Assembly (NCBI GenBank): GCA_964035575.1
Contig: OZ037910.1
Location: 1-64,000, forward strand
DNA: 64,000 nucleotides
Source of the DNA: Rhynchopus sp. YZ270_cl-10
Taxonomy: Eukaryota; Euglenozoa; Diplonemea; Diplonemida; Diplonemidae
Reading direction: 5' to 3'
Position numbers and translations under genes: made by a program
In this document: positions 32,091 through 44,500 of the stretch, piece after piece
How positions within the stretch are numbered: position 1 is the stretch's first letter
Layout of the letters: each line of letters begins with the position of its first letter
Notes under the pieces: model-generated
Databases searched by the model: none
What the model saw: the letters and a program-made list of their open reading frames with translations, nothing else
Told to the model about the DNA's origin: nothing

Positions 32091-32094
32091 AAGG

Positions 32095-33345
32095 GTTAAA
32101 AAGTGGTGTTTTTGTCGTAAACGCCAGATGGTCAAAAGAGTGATCTGACCATATTCCCCAGGTATAACTGGTACTCAAAAAGTTCATTAACGAAGGAATC
32201 TTGCACTTTTGACCATCACATATTACATGTGTTTTTTCAGGTTTTTCAATGCACTTTCCTGTGCTGGGAAGCATGCCACAAGTGTCATGTTTTACAAGGT
32301 AAAAATGACCAAAAAAGCTGATTTTTGGCCGAATGCCACATGTCATTTGGCAGTCCATTTTCTGAACACGACTGAAAAAAAATTTTTTTTGGGCCTCAAT
32401 ACCCCCAAACAACACGTTAAGCCCAAAAAATTCACTTTCTGATGAGCAACTATTTATTTAAAAAAATCGATTTTTTGGTCAAATCCCCTCTGGATGGTGA
32501 GGGAGTGTGTGGGTGTGTGGGTGTGTAGTGTGTGTGGTGTGGGTGGCGCACATCTCTATAGTAAAGACTAAAAAACTAAGGTTTTTTAGGATTTTTTTTG
32601 AAAAATATTTGGTGACGGGCTAAAAAACCTGTCGTTCTTGTGTGACATTTCCATGGAAACGTGATGAGGACCTCACTTTTTTTACAGGTGGTTTTTTTTA
32701 TAAGCACCTCACACACTGGGCAGGTGGTCCGCTATTCGCTTCCCACGGGGCGTTCGCGTGCGCGCTTCGCGCGCCCGCTCACGGTAACGTGTACAAAAAA
32801 ACTTCACTTGTGCCTTCATGAACTGGCTTTTCAGGTGAAAAGTGGCCTGTTAAAAAGTGGTGTTTTTGTGGTAAATGACAGATGGTCAAAAGAGTGATCT
32901 GACCATATTCCAGGTATAACTGGTACTCAAAAAGTTCATTAACGAAGGAATCTTGCACTTTTGAACATCACATATTACATGTGTTTTTTCAGGTTTTTCA
33001 ATGCACTTTTGTGTGCTGGGAAGCATGCCACAAGTGTCATGTTTTACAAGGTAAAAATGACCAAAAAAGCTGATTTTTGGCCGAATGCCACATGTCATTT
33101 GGCAGTCCATTTTCTGAACACGACTGTCTTAAATTTTTTTTTTGGGCCTCAATACCCCCAAACAACACGTTAAGCCCAAAAAATTCACTTTTGGAAGAGC
33201 AACTATTTATTTAAAAAAATCGATTTTTTGGTCAAATCCCCTCTGGATGGTGAGGGAGTGTGTGGGTGTGTGGGTGGGTAGTGTGTGTGGGTGTGTGGGT
33301 GGCGCACATCTCTATAGTAAAGACTAAAAAACTAAGGTTTTTTAG
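32095..33345. repeat. Direct duplication, ~490 bp copies 754 bp apart
   Basis: Copy 1 (about 32095-32600) and copy 2 (about 32849-33345) share AAGTGGTGTTTTTGT, the GGTCAAAAGAGTGATCTGAC segment, GGAAGCATGCCACAAGTGTC and the GTGTGTGGGTG-rich end, with few differences. The spacer at 32600-32848 is single copy. Open frames within the copies match each other only because the DNA is duplicated. Confidence 0.9.
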
Positions 33346-33348
33346 GAT

Positions 33349-33483
33349 TATGCACATAACATACCTAAATTATGTCGATATTTCACCTGCGGAGCCGAAA
33401 AAACCGATTTTCAGGGTGTGCAAAACTGTAAAAATCACCAAAATCCCAAAAATCACGATTTTTTTTGAAAAATATTTTTTTTG
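33349..33483 (+). repeat. Stray 135-bp fragment of the macrosatellite unit
   Basis: From ATTATGCACATAACATACC to GAAAAATATTTTTTT this matches the segment at about 35612-35746 inside the macrosatellite. It lies ~0.9 kb before the array and directly continues copy 2 of the 754-bp duplication. Copy 1 has the same flanks but lacks about 115 bp of it. Confidence 0.9.
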
Positions 33484-34365
33484 GAGGTACCCTAAATTGG
33501 TCAAAAATGGTAAAAATGGTAAAAATGGTAGGAATTTTGGGGGCTTTTTTAGGGGAAAAAAAGGGTGAGGGGAGTTGGGTCCAGTCATAGGGGGTATAGC
33601 ATATTTTTTGGAAAATTCTTCAAAAAATCAAGGATTTTTGCTGGGCACAATGAAAATTTTCAGAAAAATCCCAATTTTCGGCCAAATTTGGAGCAAATTA
33701 TGGCCCCACCCCGATTTTGGGTCAAAAACCGACTTCATTTTTGCACAGGAGTGCCTATGATTTCGTAAACCAGAGGTCCTCTGGATGCATGACTCACACA
33801 ACACTGGAAATTGCAAGGAACGGGTCTGCATGTGCGTGTTCTCTAGCCACCACAGTCACAGGGTATGCACAAAATGACCGAAGTGCAATGGCGTGAACGA
33901 AGTGCAATGGCGATAATGGAAAGATAGATGCCGGCATTGGTGAATTGCTGGAGTTCTGCACAGGAAGCTAGCATGACGTAGAATCACTGTGTGAACAAAA
34001 TGACCGTATTTTGGTTGAAAATTTGACTTGAAAAATTTTTTCATAATTTGCCCAATCGAAGGTTTTCCTTGGATTTTTTGGGCCATTTTATGACGTACCA
34101 CGCCCGATTTTGGGCGAAAAAAAATTTTTTTTTTTGGTCAAAAATCGCCTTGTATTACCACTGTATTGGTGTAGGCTTGTACACAGAAGTGTGTTTTGTG
34201 TAACCACAGATGGTCAAAACACCCGATTTTTGCATTTTTTTTGCATTTTTTGGTGCCCAAAGACCCACCTCAGTGGTCGAAATTTTCCCGAAAAAAAAAA
34301 TTTTTTTTTTTGAGATTTTTCGATTTTTTGACAAGGCACTGGCCCATACAAAGTGCACTGGTGGT
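33484..34365. other. Spacer before the macrosatellite, no supported gene
   Basis: AT-rich sequence with many GAAAA and TTTTT runs. Short open frames here lack recognisable motifs. Confidence 0.4.
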
Positions 34366-34859
34366 ACAGATACATGCTGCCATAAGTGACCAATTTCAAA
34401 AGTTGAGATTTTTCGAAAATCTGGGTTCAGTACACGCTGTACCCAATCCTGGGGGCCAAAATATTCAACTTTTTGAAAAAACGGGCGGTATATGGCCCTA
34501 AATTGTCAAAATGAGTTAATTGCGACCTCGGACGGCCTCCGGAGATGAGTAGAAGTTTATTTACTGAAAAAAAAAGTCAAAACACAGGCAAAATCCCACC
34601 TTCCACAGGTACAGTCAAAACTTTTATCCAGATCTCATGTTTTTTCAAAAAATTTTAAATTGTTTTTATGACTAACACCTCCGAAATTTTTCCTGATAAG
34701 ATGGAATATGGTCCTGTAGTAGTATGCAGTGTGTTTGCAGGCAAAAATTTGCATTTTCTCGCCCCAGACATTTTTTTATACATAAAAGTGCATAAACGGA
34801 CCCCTGACCCCAAAATCCGGGTTCCAGCTTTTTGAAGGGGTCACCCTACAGGCCACCTC

Positions 34860-34942
34860 AAAAAGTTGGCCCGTAGGGCCAACTTTTTGAAAAAACGGGG
34901 TTGCAATGTGTCCTGGGGGCCCGAAGGGCCCCCAGGACACAT
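34860..34942. other. Twin perfect triloop hairpins (first of about 16 copies)
   Basis: AAAAAGTTGGCCC (34860-34872) pairs with 34876-34888 around GTA. Seventeen bases on, ATGTGTCCTGGGGGCCC (34906-34922) pairs with 34926-34942 around GAA. Both stems, 13 and 17 bp, are perfect. The pair recurs in every unit; in two units (near 53098 and 60768) an A-to-T change breaks one pair of the first stem, and the unit near 61944 lacks its left arm. Confidence 0.95.
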
Positions 34943-35268
34943 CGCTGGGAAAAAAGTATTAGGTTTTTAGGGGTCTATATAGGGTTGCTGTGGGGGTCAC
35001 ATGGCCGAAAAATGGCCATTTTTGGCCTATTTTTGGCCATTTTTTTAAGGTAAAAAATCCACTTTTTTTTTGTACATCCCCTTGCCCCCGGTACAATTTA
35101 CCAAACATATGGCCCTGTTGGACATACTGGGCCCATGAGTCGGTCGCTGCATCACCAAACTAGTTGCCCTATTTGCTAAAATCATGTTTTCAGGGTCAAA
35201 AATAGGGTGTTTTTTGTGGTCTTCAGACCTTTGTAGAGGGTACTCAGGCTGGGTGTCAGCTAGACACT

Positions 35269-35558
35269 GTGAAGTTGTGTAGCGGGAATTAAGGCGGGAT
35301 CTCAGCGAGACGCTCAGACTGGAGCCGTGAAATTGTGTAGCGGGAATTAAGGCGGGATCTCAGCGAGACGCTCAGACTGGAGCCGTGAAATTGTGTAGCG
35401 GGAATTAAGGCGGGATCTCAGCGAGACGCTCAGACTGGAGCCGTGAAATTGTGTAGCGGGAATTAAGGCGGGATCTCAGCGAGACGCTCAGACTGGAGCT
35501 GTGAAATTGTGTAGCGGGAATTAAGGCGGGATCTCAGCAAGACACTGAGACTGGAGCT
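35269..35558 (+). repeat. 58-bp minisatellite within the macrosatellite unit, five copies here
   Basis: The unit starts GTGAAATTGTGTAGCGGG and includes GATCTCAGCGAGACGCTCAG. The first copy of each block has GTGAAGTTG and the last has CAGCAAGACACTGAG, so block ends are marked. Copy number per macrosatellite unit is 5, then 3 for the next five units, then 4, 4, 4, 4, 8, 4, 4, 5, 4, 4. Confidence 0.95.
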
Positions 35559-38500
35559 CCTTTTCAGGAAAAATGGTCGGAATGTGACTTGAATGGGCTC
35601 TAATGGGTATATTATGCACATAACATACCTAAATTATGTCGATATTTCACCTGCGGAGCCGAAAAAACCGATTTTCAGGGTGTGCAAAACTGTAAAAATC
35701 ACCAAAATCCCAAAAATCACGATTTTTTTTGAAAAATATTTTTTTCAAAAAAATCAATTTTAAAATATTGGTTTGGCTTGTGCGGGGACCTGATACTGGG
35801 GCAATATACCCTGTGGGACATACTGGGCCCTATGCAAGGCCGAGTTTTCAAAAATATGGTTGCCCCGGTAGACGGTATGGCCCTGCTGGTCAGTGCATCC
35901 GGCCAAAAATCATGAAAAAATCATGATTTTGGGGTCTGGCACCCCATGGGCACATGTATCTGGGGGTGTAAAATATGCATGGTTTCGACCGATTGGGGGT
36001 GTTATAGGTCCTGGGGGCCCACATGGGCCATATTTCACGCTATTGGGTCACGGGAAAGTGATTTTGACATTTTTTCATCGATTTTAGCTGTGACAACCCT
36101 TCAAAAACACTGATTTTGGGGTGTTTCTGAGACGGTACGCTATACCCAGGGTCATATTAGGTATTAGTCCGGTCGACGTTTTGGAAAAACGACCCCGCAA
36201 TGGACTCAGGGGTGCCAGATAGTGTATATGCACCAAAATGGATTCACGGGAAAAGTCAAAATTGGGTGTCAGATACATGCTGCCATAAGTGACCAATTTC
36301 AAAAGTTGAGATTTTTCGAAAATCTGGGTTCAGTACACGCTGTACCCAATCCTGGGGGCCAAAATTTTCAACTTTTTGAAAAAACGGGCGGTATATGGCC
36401 CTAAATTGTCAAAATGAGTTAATTGCGACCTCGGACGGCCTCCGGAGATGAGTAGAAGTTTATTTACTGAAAAAAAAAGTCAAAACACAGGCAAAATCCC
36501 ACCTTCCACAGGTACAGTCAAAACTTTTATCCAGATCTCATGTTTTTTCAAAAAATTTTAAATTGTTTTTATGACTAACACCTCCGAAATTTTTCCTGAT
36601 AAGATGGAATATGGTCCTGTAGTAGTATGCAGTGTGTTTGCAGGCAAAAATTTGCATTTTCTCGCCCCAGACATTTTTTTATACATAAAAGTGCATAAAC
36701 GGACCCCTGACCCCAAAATCCGGGTTCCAGCTTTTTGAAGGGGTCACCCTACAGGCCACCTCAAAAAGTTGGCCCGTAGGGCCAACTTTTTGAAAAAACG
36801 GGGTTGCAATGTGTCCTGGGGGCCCGAAGGGCCCCCAGGACACATCGCTGGGAAAAAAGTATTAGGTTTTTAGGGGTCTATATAGGGTTGCTGTGGGGGT
36901 CACATGGCCGAAAAATGGCCATTTTTGGCCTATTTTTGGCCATTTTTTTAAGGTAAAAAATCCACTTTTTTTTTGTACATCCCCTTGCCCCCGGTACAAT
37001 TTACCAAACATATGGCCCTGTTGGACATACTGGGCCCATGAGTCGGTCGCTGCATCACCAAACTAGTTGCCCTATTTGCTAAAATCATGTTTTCAGGGTC
37101 AAAAATAGGGTGTTTTTTGTGGTCTTCAGACCTTTGTAGAGGGTACTCAGGCTGGGTGTCAGCTAGACACTGTGAAGTTGTGTAGCGGGAATTAAGGCGG
37201 GATCTCAGCGAGACGCTCAGACTGGAGCCGTGAAATTGTGTAGCGGGAATTAAGGCGGGATCTCAGCGAGACGCTCAGACTGGAGCTGTGAAATTGTGTA
37301 GCGGGAATTAAGGCGGGATCTCAGCAAGACACTGAGACTGGAGCTCCTTTTCAGGAAAAATGGTCGGAATGTGACTTGAATGGGCTCTAATGGGTATATT
37401 ATGCACATAACATACCTAAATTATGTCGATATTTCACCTGCGGAGCCGAAAAAACCGATTTTCAGGGTGTGCAAAACTGTAAAAATCACCAAAATCCCAA
37501 AAATCACGATTTTTTTTGAAAAATATTTTTTTCAAAAAAATCAATTTTAAAATATTGGTTTGGCTTGTGCGGGGACCTGATACTGGGGCAATATACCCTG
37601 TGGGACATACTGGGCCCTATGCAAGGCCGAGTTTTCAAAAATATGGTTGCCCCGGTAGACGGTATGGCCCTGCTGGTCAGTGCATCCGGCCAAAAATCAT
37701 GAAAAAATCATGATTTTGGGGTCTGGCACCCCATGGGCACATGTATCTGGGGGTGTAAAATATGCATGGTTTCGACCGATTGGGGGTGTTATAGGTCCTG
37801 GGGGCCCACATGGGCCATATTTCACGCTATTGGGTCACGGGAAAGTGATTTTGACATTTTTTCATCGATTTTAGCTGTGACAACCCTTCAAAAACACTGA
37901 TTTTGGGGTGTTTCTGAGACGGTACGCTATACCCAGGGTCATATTAGGTATTAGTCCGGTCGACGTTTTGGAAAAACGACCCCGCAATGGACTCAGGGGT
38001 GCCAGATAGTGTATATGCACCAAAATGGATTCACGGGAAAAGTCAAAATTGGGTGTCAGATACATGCTGCCATAAGTGACCAATTTCAAAAGTTGAGATT
38101 TTTCGAAAATCTGGGTTCAGTACACGCTGTACCCAATCCTGGGGGCCAAAATTTTCAACTTTTTGAAAAAACGGGCGGTATATGGCCCTAAATTGTCAAA
38201 ATGAGTTAATTGCGACCTCGGACGGCCTCCGGAGATGAGTAGAAGTTTATTTACTGAAAAAAAAAGTCAAAACACAGGCAAAATCCCACCTTCCACAGGT
38301 ACAGTCAAAACTTTTATCCAGATCTCATGTTTTTTCAAAAAATTTTAAATTGTTTTTATGACTAACACCTCCGAAATTTTTCCTGATAAGATGGAATATG
38401 GTCCTGTAGTAGTATGCAGTGTGTTTGCAGGCAAAAATTTGCATTTTCTCGCCCCAGACATTTTTTTATACATAAAAGTGCATAAACGGACCCCTGACCC

Positions 38501-41500
38501 CAAAATCCGGGTTCCAGCTTTTTGAAGGGGTCACCCTACAGGCCACCTCAAAAAGTTGGCCCGTAGGGCCAACTTTTTGAAAAAACGGGGTTGCAATGTG
38601 TCCTGGGGGCCCGAAGGGCCCCCAGGACACATCGCTGGGAAAAAAGTATTAGGTTTTTAGGGGTCTATATAGGGTTGCTGTGGGGGTCACATGGCCGAAA
38701 AATGGCCATTTTTGGCCTATTTTTGGCCATTTTTTTAAGGTAAAAAATCCACTTTTTTTTTGTACATCCCCTTGCCCCCGGTACAATTTACCAAACATAT
38801 GGCCCTGTTGGACATACTGGGCCCATGAGTCGGTCGCTGCATCACCAAACTAGTTGCCCTATTTGCTAAAATCATGTTTTCAGGGTCAAAAATAGGGTGT
38901 TTTTTGTGGTCTTCAGACCTTTGTAGAGGGTACTCAGGCTGGGTGTCAGCTAGACACTGTGAAGTTGTGTAGCGGGAATTAAGGCGGGATCTCAGCGAGA
39001 CGCTCAGACTGGAGCCGTGAAATTGTGTAGCGGGAATTAAGGCGGGATCTCAGCGAGACGCTCAGACTGGAGCTGTGAAATTGTGTAGCGGGAATTAAGG
39101 CGGGATCTCAGCAAGACACTGAGACTGGAGCTCCTTTTCAGGAAAAATGGTCGGAATGTGACTTGAATGGGCTCTAATGGGTATATTATGCACATAACAT
39201 ACCTAAATTATGTCGATATTTCACCTGCGGAGCCGAAAAAACCGATTTTCAGGGTGTGCAAAACTGTAAAAATCACCAAAATCCCAAAAATCACGATTTT
39301 TTTTGAAAAATATTTTTTTCAAAAAAATCAATTTTAAAATATTGGTTTGGCTTGTGCGGGGACCTGATACTGGGGCAATATACCCTGTGGGACATACTGG
39401 GCCCTATGCAAGGCCGAGTTTTCAAAAATATGGTTGCCCCGGTAGACGGTATGGCCCTGCTGGTCAGTGCATCCGGCCAAAAATCATGAAAAAATCATGA
39501 TTTTGGGGTCTGGCACCCCATGGGCACATGTATCTGGGGGTGTAAAATATGCATGGTTTCGACCGATTGGGGGTGTTATAGGTCCTGGGGGCCCACATGG
39601 GCCATATTTCACGCTATTGGGTCACGGGAAAGTGATTTTGACATTTTTTCATCGATTTTAGCTGTGACAACCCTTCAAAAACACTGATTTTGGGGTGTTT
39701 CTGAGACGGTACGCTATACCCAGGGTCATATTAGGTATTAGTCCGGTCGACGTTTTGGAAAAACGACCCCGCAATGGACTCAGGGGTGCCAGATAGTGTA
39801 TATGCACCAAAATGGATTCACGGGAAAAGTCAAAATTGGGTGTCAGATACATGCTGCCATAAGTGACCAATTTCAAAAGTTGAGATTTTTCGAAAATCTG
39901 GGTTCAGTACACGCTGTACCCAATCCTGGGGGCCAAAATTTTCAACTTTTTGAAAAAACGGGCGGTATATGGCCCTAAATTGTCAAAATGAGTTAATTGC
40001 GACCTCGGACGGCCTCCGGAGATGAGTAGAAGTTTATTTACTGAAAAAAAAAGTCAAAACACAGGCAAAATCCCACCTTCCACAGGTACAGTCAAAGCTT
40101 TTATCCAGATCTCATGTTTTTTCAAAAAATTTTAAATTGTTTTTATGACTAACACCTCCGAAATTTTTCCTGATAAGATGGAATATGGTCCTGTAGTAGT
40201 ATGCAGTGTGTTTGCAGGCAAAAATTTGCATTTTCTCGCCCCAGACATTTTTTTATACATAAAAGTGCATAAACGGACCCCTGACCCCAAAATCCGGGTT
40301 CCAGCTTTTTGAAGGGGTCACCCTACAGGCCACCTCAAAAAGTTGGCCCGTAGGGCCAACTTTTTGAAAAAACGGGGTTGCAATGTGTCCTGGGGGCCCG
40401 AAGGGCCCCCAGGACACATCGCTGGGAAAAAAGTATTAGGTTTTTAGGGGTCTATATAGGGTTGCTGTGGGGGTCACATGGCCGAAAAATGGCCATTTTT
40501 GGCCTATTTTTGGCCATTTTTTTAAGGTAAAAAATCCACTTTTTTTTTGTACATCCCCTTGCCCCCGGTACAATTTACCAAACATATGGCCCTGTTGGAC
40601 ATACTGGGCCCATGAGTCGGTCGCTGCATCACCAAACTAGTTGCCCTATTTGCTAAAATCATGTTTTCAGGGTCAAAAATAGGGTGTTTTTTGTGGTCTT
40701 CAGACCTTTGTAGAGGGTACTCAGGCTGGGTGTCAGCTAGACACTGTGAAGTTGTGTAGCGGGAATTAAGGCGGGATCTCAGCGAGACGCTCAGACTGGA
40801 GCCGTGAAATTGTGTAGCGGGAATTAAGGCGGGATCTCAGCGAGACGCTCAGACTGGAGCTGTGAAATTGTGTAGCGGGAATTAAGGCGGGATCTCAGCA
40901 AGACACTGAGACTGGAGCTCCTTTTCAGGAAAAATGGTCGGAATGTGACTTGAATGGGCTCTAATGGGTATATTATGCACATAACATACCTAAATTATGT
41001 CGATATTTCACCTGCGGAGCCGAAAAAACCGATTTTCAGGGTGTGCAAAACTGTAAAAATCACCAAAATCCCAAAAATCACGATTTTTTTTGAAAAATAT
41101 TTTTTTCAAAAAAATCAATTTTAAAATATTGGTTTGGCTTGTGCGGGGACCTGATACTGGGGCAATATACCCTGTGGGACATACTGGGCCCTATGCAAGG
41201 CCGAGTTTTCAAAAATATGGTTGCCCCGGTAGACGGTATGGCCCTGCTGGTCAGTGCATCCGGCCAAAAATCATGAAAAAATCATGATTTTGGGGTCTGG
41301 CACCCCATGGGCACATGTATCTGGGGGTGTAAAATATGCATGGTTTCGACCGATTGGGGGTGTTATAGGTCCTGGGGGCCCACATGGGCCATATTTCACG
41401 CTATTGGGTCACGGGAAAGTGATTTTGACATTTTTTCATCGATTTTAGCTGTGACAACCCTTCAAAAACACTGATTTTGGGGTGTTTCTGAGACGGTACG

Positions 41501-44500
41501 CTATACCCAGGGTCATATTAGGTATTAGTCCGGTCGACGTTTTGGAAAAACGACCCCGCAATGGACTCAGGGGTGCCAGATAGTGTATATGCACCAAAAT
41601 GGATTCACGGGAAAAGTCAAAATTGGGTGTCAGATACATGCTGCCATAAGTGACCAATTTCAAAAGTTGAGATTTTTCGAAAATCTGGGTTCAGTACACG
41701 CTGTACCCAATCCTGGGGGCCAAAATTTTCAACTTTTTGAAAAAACGGGCGGTATATGGCCCTAAATTGTCAAAATGAGTTAATTGCGACCTCGGACGGC
41801 CTCCGGAGATGAGTAGAAGTTTATTTACTGAAAAAAAAAGTCAAAACACAGGCAAAATCCCACCTTCCACAGGTACAGTCAAAGCTTTTATCCAGATCTC
41901 ATGTTTTTTCAAAAAATTTTAAATTGTTTTTATGACTAACACCTCCGAAATTTTTCCTGATAAGATGGAATATGGTCCTGTAGTAGTATGCAGTGTGTTT
42001 GCAGGCAAAAATTTGCATTTTCTCGCCCCAGACATTTTTTTATACATAAAAGTGCATAAACGGACCCCTGACCCCAAAATCCGGGTTCCAGCTTTTTGAA
42101 GGGGTCACCCTACAGGCCACCTCAAAAAGTTGGCCCGTAGGGCCAACTTTTTGAAAAAACGGGGTTGCAATGTGTCCTGGGGGCCCGAAGGGCCCCCAGG
42201 ACACATCGCTGGGAAAAAAGTATTAGGTTTTTAGGGGTCTATATAGGGTTGCTGTGGGGGTCACATGGCCGAAAAATGGCCATTTTTGGCCTATTTTTGG
42301 CCATTTTTTTAAGGTAAAAAATCCACTTTTTTTTTGTACATCCCCTTGCCCCCGGTACAATTTACCAAACATATGGCCCTGTTGGACATACTGGGCCCAT
42401 GAGTCGGTCGCTGCATCACCAAACTAGTTGCCCTATTTGCTAAAATCATGTTTTCAGGGTCAAAAATAGGGTGTTTTTTGTGGTCTTCAGACCTTTGTAG
42501 AGGGTACTCAGGCTGGGTGTCAGCTAGACACTGTGAAGTTGTGTAGCGGGAATTAAGGCGGGATCTCAGCGAGACGCTCAGACTGGAGCCGTGAAATTGT
42601 GTAGCGGGAATTAAGGCGGGATCTCAGCGAGACGCTCAGACTGGAGCTGTGAAATTGTGTAGCGGGAATTAAGGCGGGATCTCAGCAAGACACTGAGACT
42701 GGAGCTCCTTTTCAGGAAAAATGGTCGGAATGTGACTTGAATGGGCTCTAATGGGTATATTATGCACATAACATACCTAAATTATGTCGATATTTCACCT
42801 GCGGAGCCGAAAAAACCGATTTTCAGGGTGTGCAAAACTGTAAAAATCACCAAAATCCCAAAAATCACGATTTTTTTTGAAAAATATTTTTTTCAAAAAA
42901 ATCAATTTTAAAATATTGGTTTGGCTTGTGCGGGGACCTGATACTGGGGCAATATACCCTGTGGGACATACTGGGCCCTATGCAAGGCCGAGTTTTCAAA
43001 AATATGGTTGCCCCGGTAGACGGTATGGCCCTGCTGGTCAGTGCATCCGGCCAAAAATCATGAAAAAATCATGATTTTGGGGTCTGGCACCCCATGGGCA
43101 CATGTATCTGGGGGTGTAAAATATGCATGGTTTCGACCGATTGGGGGTGTTATAGGTCCTGGGGGCCCACATGGGCCATATTTCACGCTATTGGGTCACG
43201 GGAAAGTGATTTTGACATTTTTTCATCGATTTTAGCTGTGACAACCCTTCAAAAACACTGATTTTGGGGTGTTTCTGAGACGGTACGCTATACCCAGGGT
43301 CATATTAGGTATTAGTCCGGTCGACGTTTTGGAAAAACGACCCCGCAATGGACTCAGGGGTGCCAGATAGTGTATATGCACCAAAATGGATTCACGGGAA
43401 AAGTCAAAATTGGGTGTCAGATACATGCTGCCATAAGTGACCAATTTCAAAAGTTGAGATTTTTCGAAAATCTGGGTTCAGTACACGCTGTACCCAATCC
43501 TGGGGGCCAAAATTTTCAACTTTTTGAAAAAACGGGCGGTATATGGCCCTAAATTGTCAAAATGAGTTAATTGCGACCTCGGACGGCCTCCGGAGATGAG
43601 TAGAAGTTTATTTACTGAAAAAAAAAGTCAAAACACAGGCAAAATCCCACCTTCCACAGGTACAGTCAAAGCTTTTATCCAGATCTCATGTTTTTTCAAA
43701 AAATTTTAAATTGTTTTTATGACTAACACCTCCGAAATTTTTCCTGATAAGATGGAATATGGTCCTGTAGTAGTATGCAGTGTGTTTGCAGGCAAAAATT
43801 TGCATTTTCTCGCCCCAGACATTTTTTTATACATAAAAGTGCATAAACGGACCCCTGACCCCAAAATCCGGGTTCCAGCTTTTTGAAGGGGTCACCCTAC
43901 AGGCCACCTCAAAAAGTTGGCCCGTAGGGCCAACTTTTTGAAAAAACGGGGTTGCAATGTGTCCTGGGGGCCCGAAGGGCCCCCAGGACACATCGCTGGG
44001 AAAAAAGTATTAGGTTTTTAGGGGTCTATATAGGGTTGCTGTGGGGGTCACATGGCCGAAAAATGGCCATTTTTGGCCTATTTTTGGCCATTTTTTTAAG
44101 GTAAAAAATCCACTTTTTTTTTGTACATCCCCTTGCCCCCGGTACAATTTACCAAACATATGGCCCTGTTGGACATACTGGGCCCATGAGTCGGTCGCTG
44201 CATCACCAAACTAGTTGCCCTATTTGCTAAAATCATGTTTTCAGGGTCAAAAATAGGGTGTTTTTTGTGGTCTTCAGACCTTTGTAGAGGGTACTCAGGC
44301 TGGGTGTCAGCTAGACACTGTGAAGTTGTGTAGCGGGAATTAAGGCGGGATCTCAGCGAGACGCTCAGACTGGAGCCGTGAAATTGTGTAGCGGGAATTA
44401 AGGCGGGATCTCAGCGAGACGCTCAGACTGGAGCCGTGAAATTGTGTAGCGGGAATTAAGGCGGGATCTCAGCAAGACACTGAGACTGGAGCTCCTTTTC

